Source: Candidatus Thorarchaeota archaeon (lineage in GTDB: Archaea; Asgardarchaeota; Thorarchaeia; Thorarchaeales; Thorarchaeaceae). From it: a stretch of DNA of 5,805 nucleotides. Shown piece by piece: positions 5,766 to 5,805 of this stretch; position 1 is the first letter of the stretch; every line of letters begins with the position of its first letter. Both the position numbers and the translations under genes were made by a program. A model generated the notes under the pieces. The model made no database searches and was not told where the DNA came from. It saw nothing but the letters and a program-made list of their open reading frames with translations. Location of the stretch: contig JAEORG010000080.1 in assembly GCA_016841005.1 (NCBI GenBank), positions 1 through 5,805 of the forward strand. The letters are read 5' to 3'.

Positions 5766-5785
5766 ATACGCCACATGTAGCGTAT
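5766..5785. repeat. 20-bp near-palindrome, possible operator
   Basis: ATACGC, one base, ACATGT, one base, GCGTAT: nine of ten position pairs are complementary (only the C5772/A5779 pair fails). It lies 30 nt from the TATA-like element at 5729-5736, where a dimeric regulator could act on either direction of transcription. It could also form a hairpin in a plus-strand leader. No second copy was seen in the window. Confidence 0.4.
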
Positions 5786-5805
5786 ATCCATACTCATGGG
5801 TCTTA

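Noticed and set aside
5553..5805. Minus-strand open frame from the right edge to TAG at 5553 (83 codons, with a GTG inside at 5774).
   Set aside because: Its Cys/Ser/Pro-rich, Lys/Glu-poor composition is unlike the other proteins here. It runs through the paired RNA helices and TATA-like elements, and has no Shine-Dalgarno site. A C-terminal fragment of a gene beyond the edge cannot be fully excluded.

Overview
The window looks like a piece of an archaeal chromosome, most plausibly from an uncultured Asgard-type archaeon. The reasons are: AT-rich TATA elements about 40 nt upstream of start codons; Shine-Dalgarno sequences complementary to an archaeal 16S 3' end (GGAG, GAGGTGAT); GTG/TTG start candidates; and a heavily sequon-dotted secreted protein that ends in a Gly/Pro linker, one membrane helix and a KKKK tail. 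The lineage call rests on general resemblance and is only moderately secure. No mobile element, CRISPR array, tRNA or rRNA was seen.

All five convincing genes lie on the minus strand, so the map reads from right to left. From the right edge: (i) an intergenic region (5521-5805) with a compact set of RNA helices, proposed here as a small structured RNA with its own TATA element; (ii) a tight three-gene cluster made of a three-helix membrane protein (5161-5520), a DUF362-type iron-sulfur protein (3935-5137) and a charged coiled-coil protein (3410-3928), with gaps of about 23 and 6 nt; (iii) a separately promoted gene (821-3340) for a large surface protein built from three tandem class-I-glutamine-amidotransferase-like units, a beta-sandwich module and a C-terminal anchor, closed by a hairpin plus U-rich terminator; (iv) about 200 nt of non-coding DNA; (v) the N-terminal 191 codons of an unrecognised helical protein that runs off the left edge (1-574).

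The three-gene cluster is probably one transcript, placing a membrane protein, a soluble Fe-S/DUF362 protein and a coiled-coil protein in fixed order. Its biological role cannot be read from sequence alone. The large surface protein has its own promoter and terminator and is probably a separate unit. The most novel items are the putative structured RNA and the triplicated, apparently catalytically dead amidotransferase-like surface protein.
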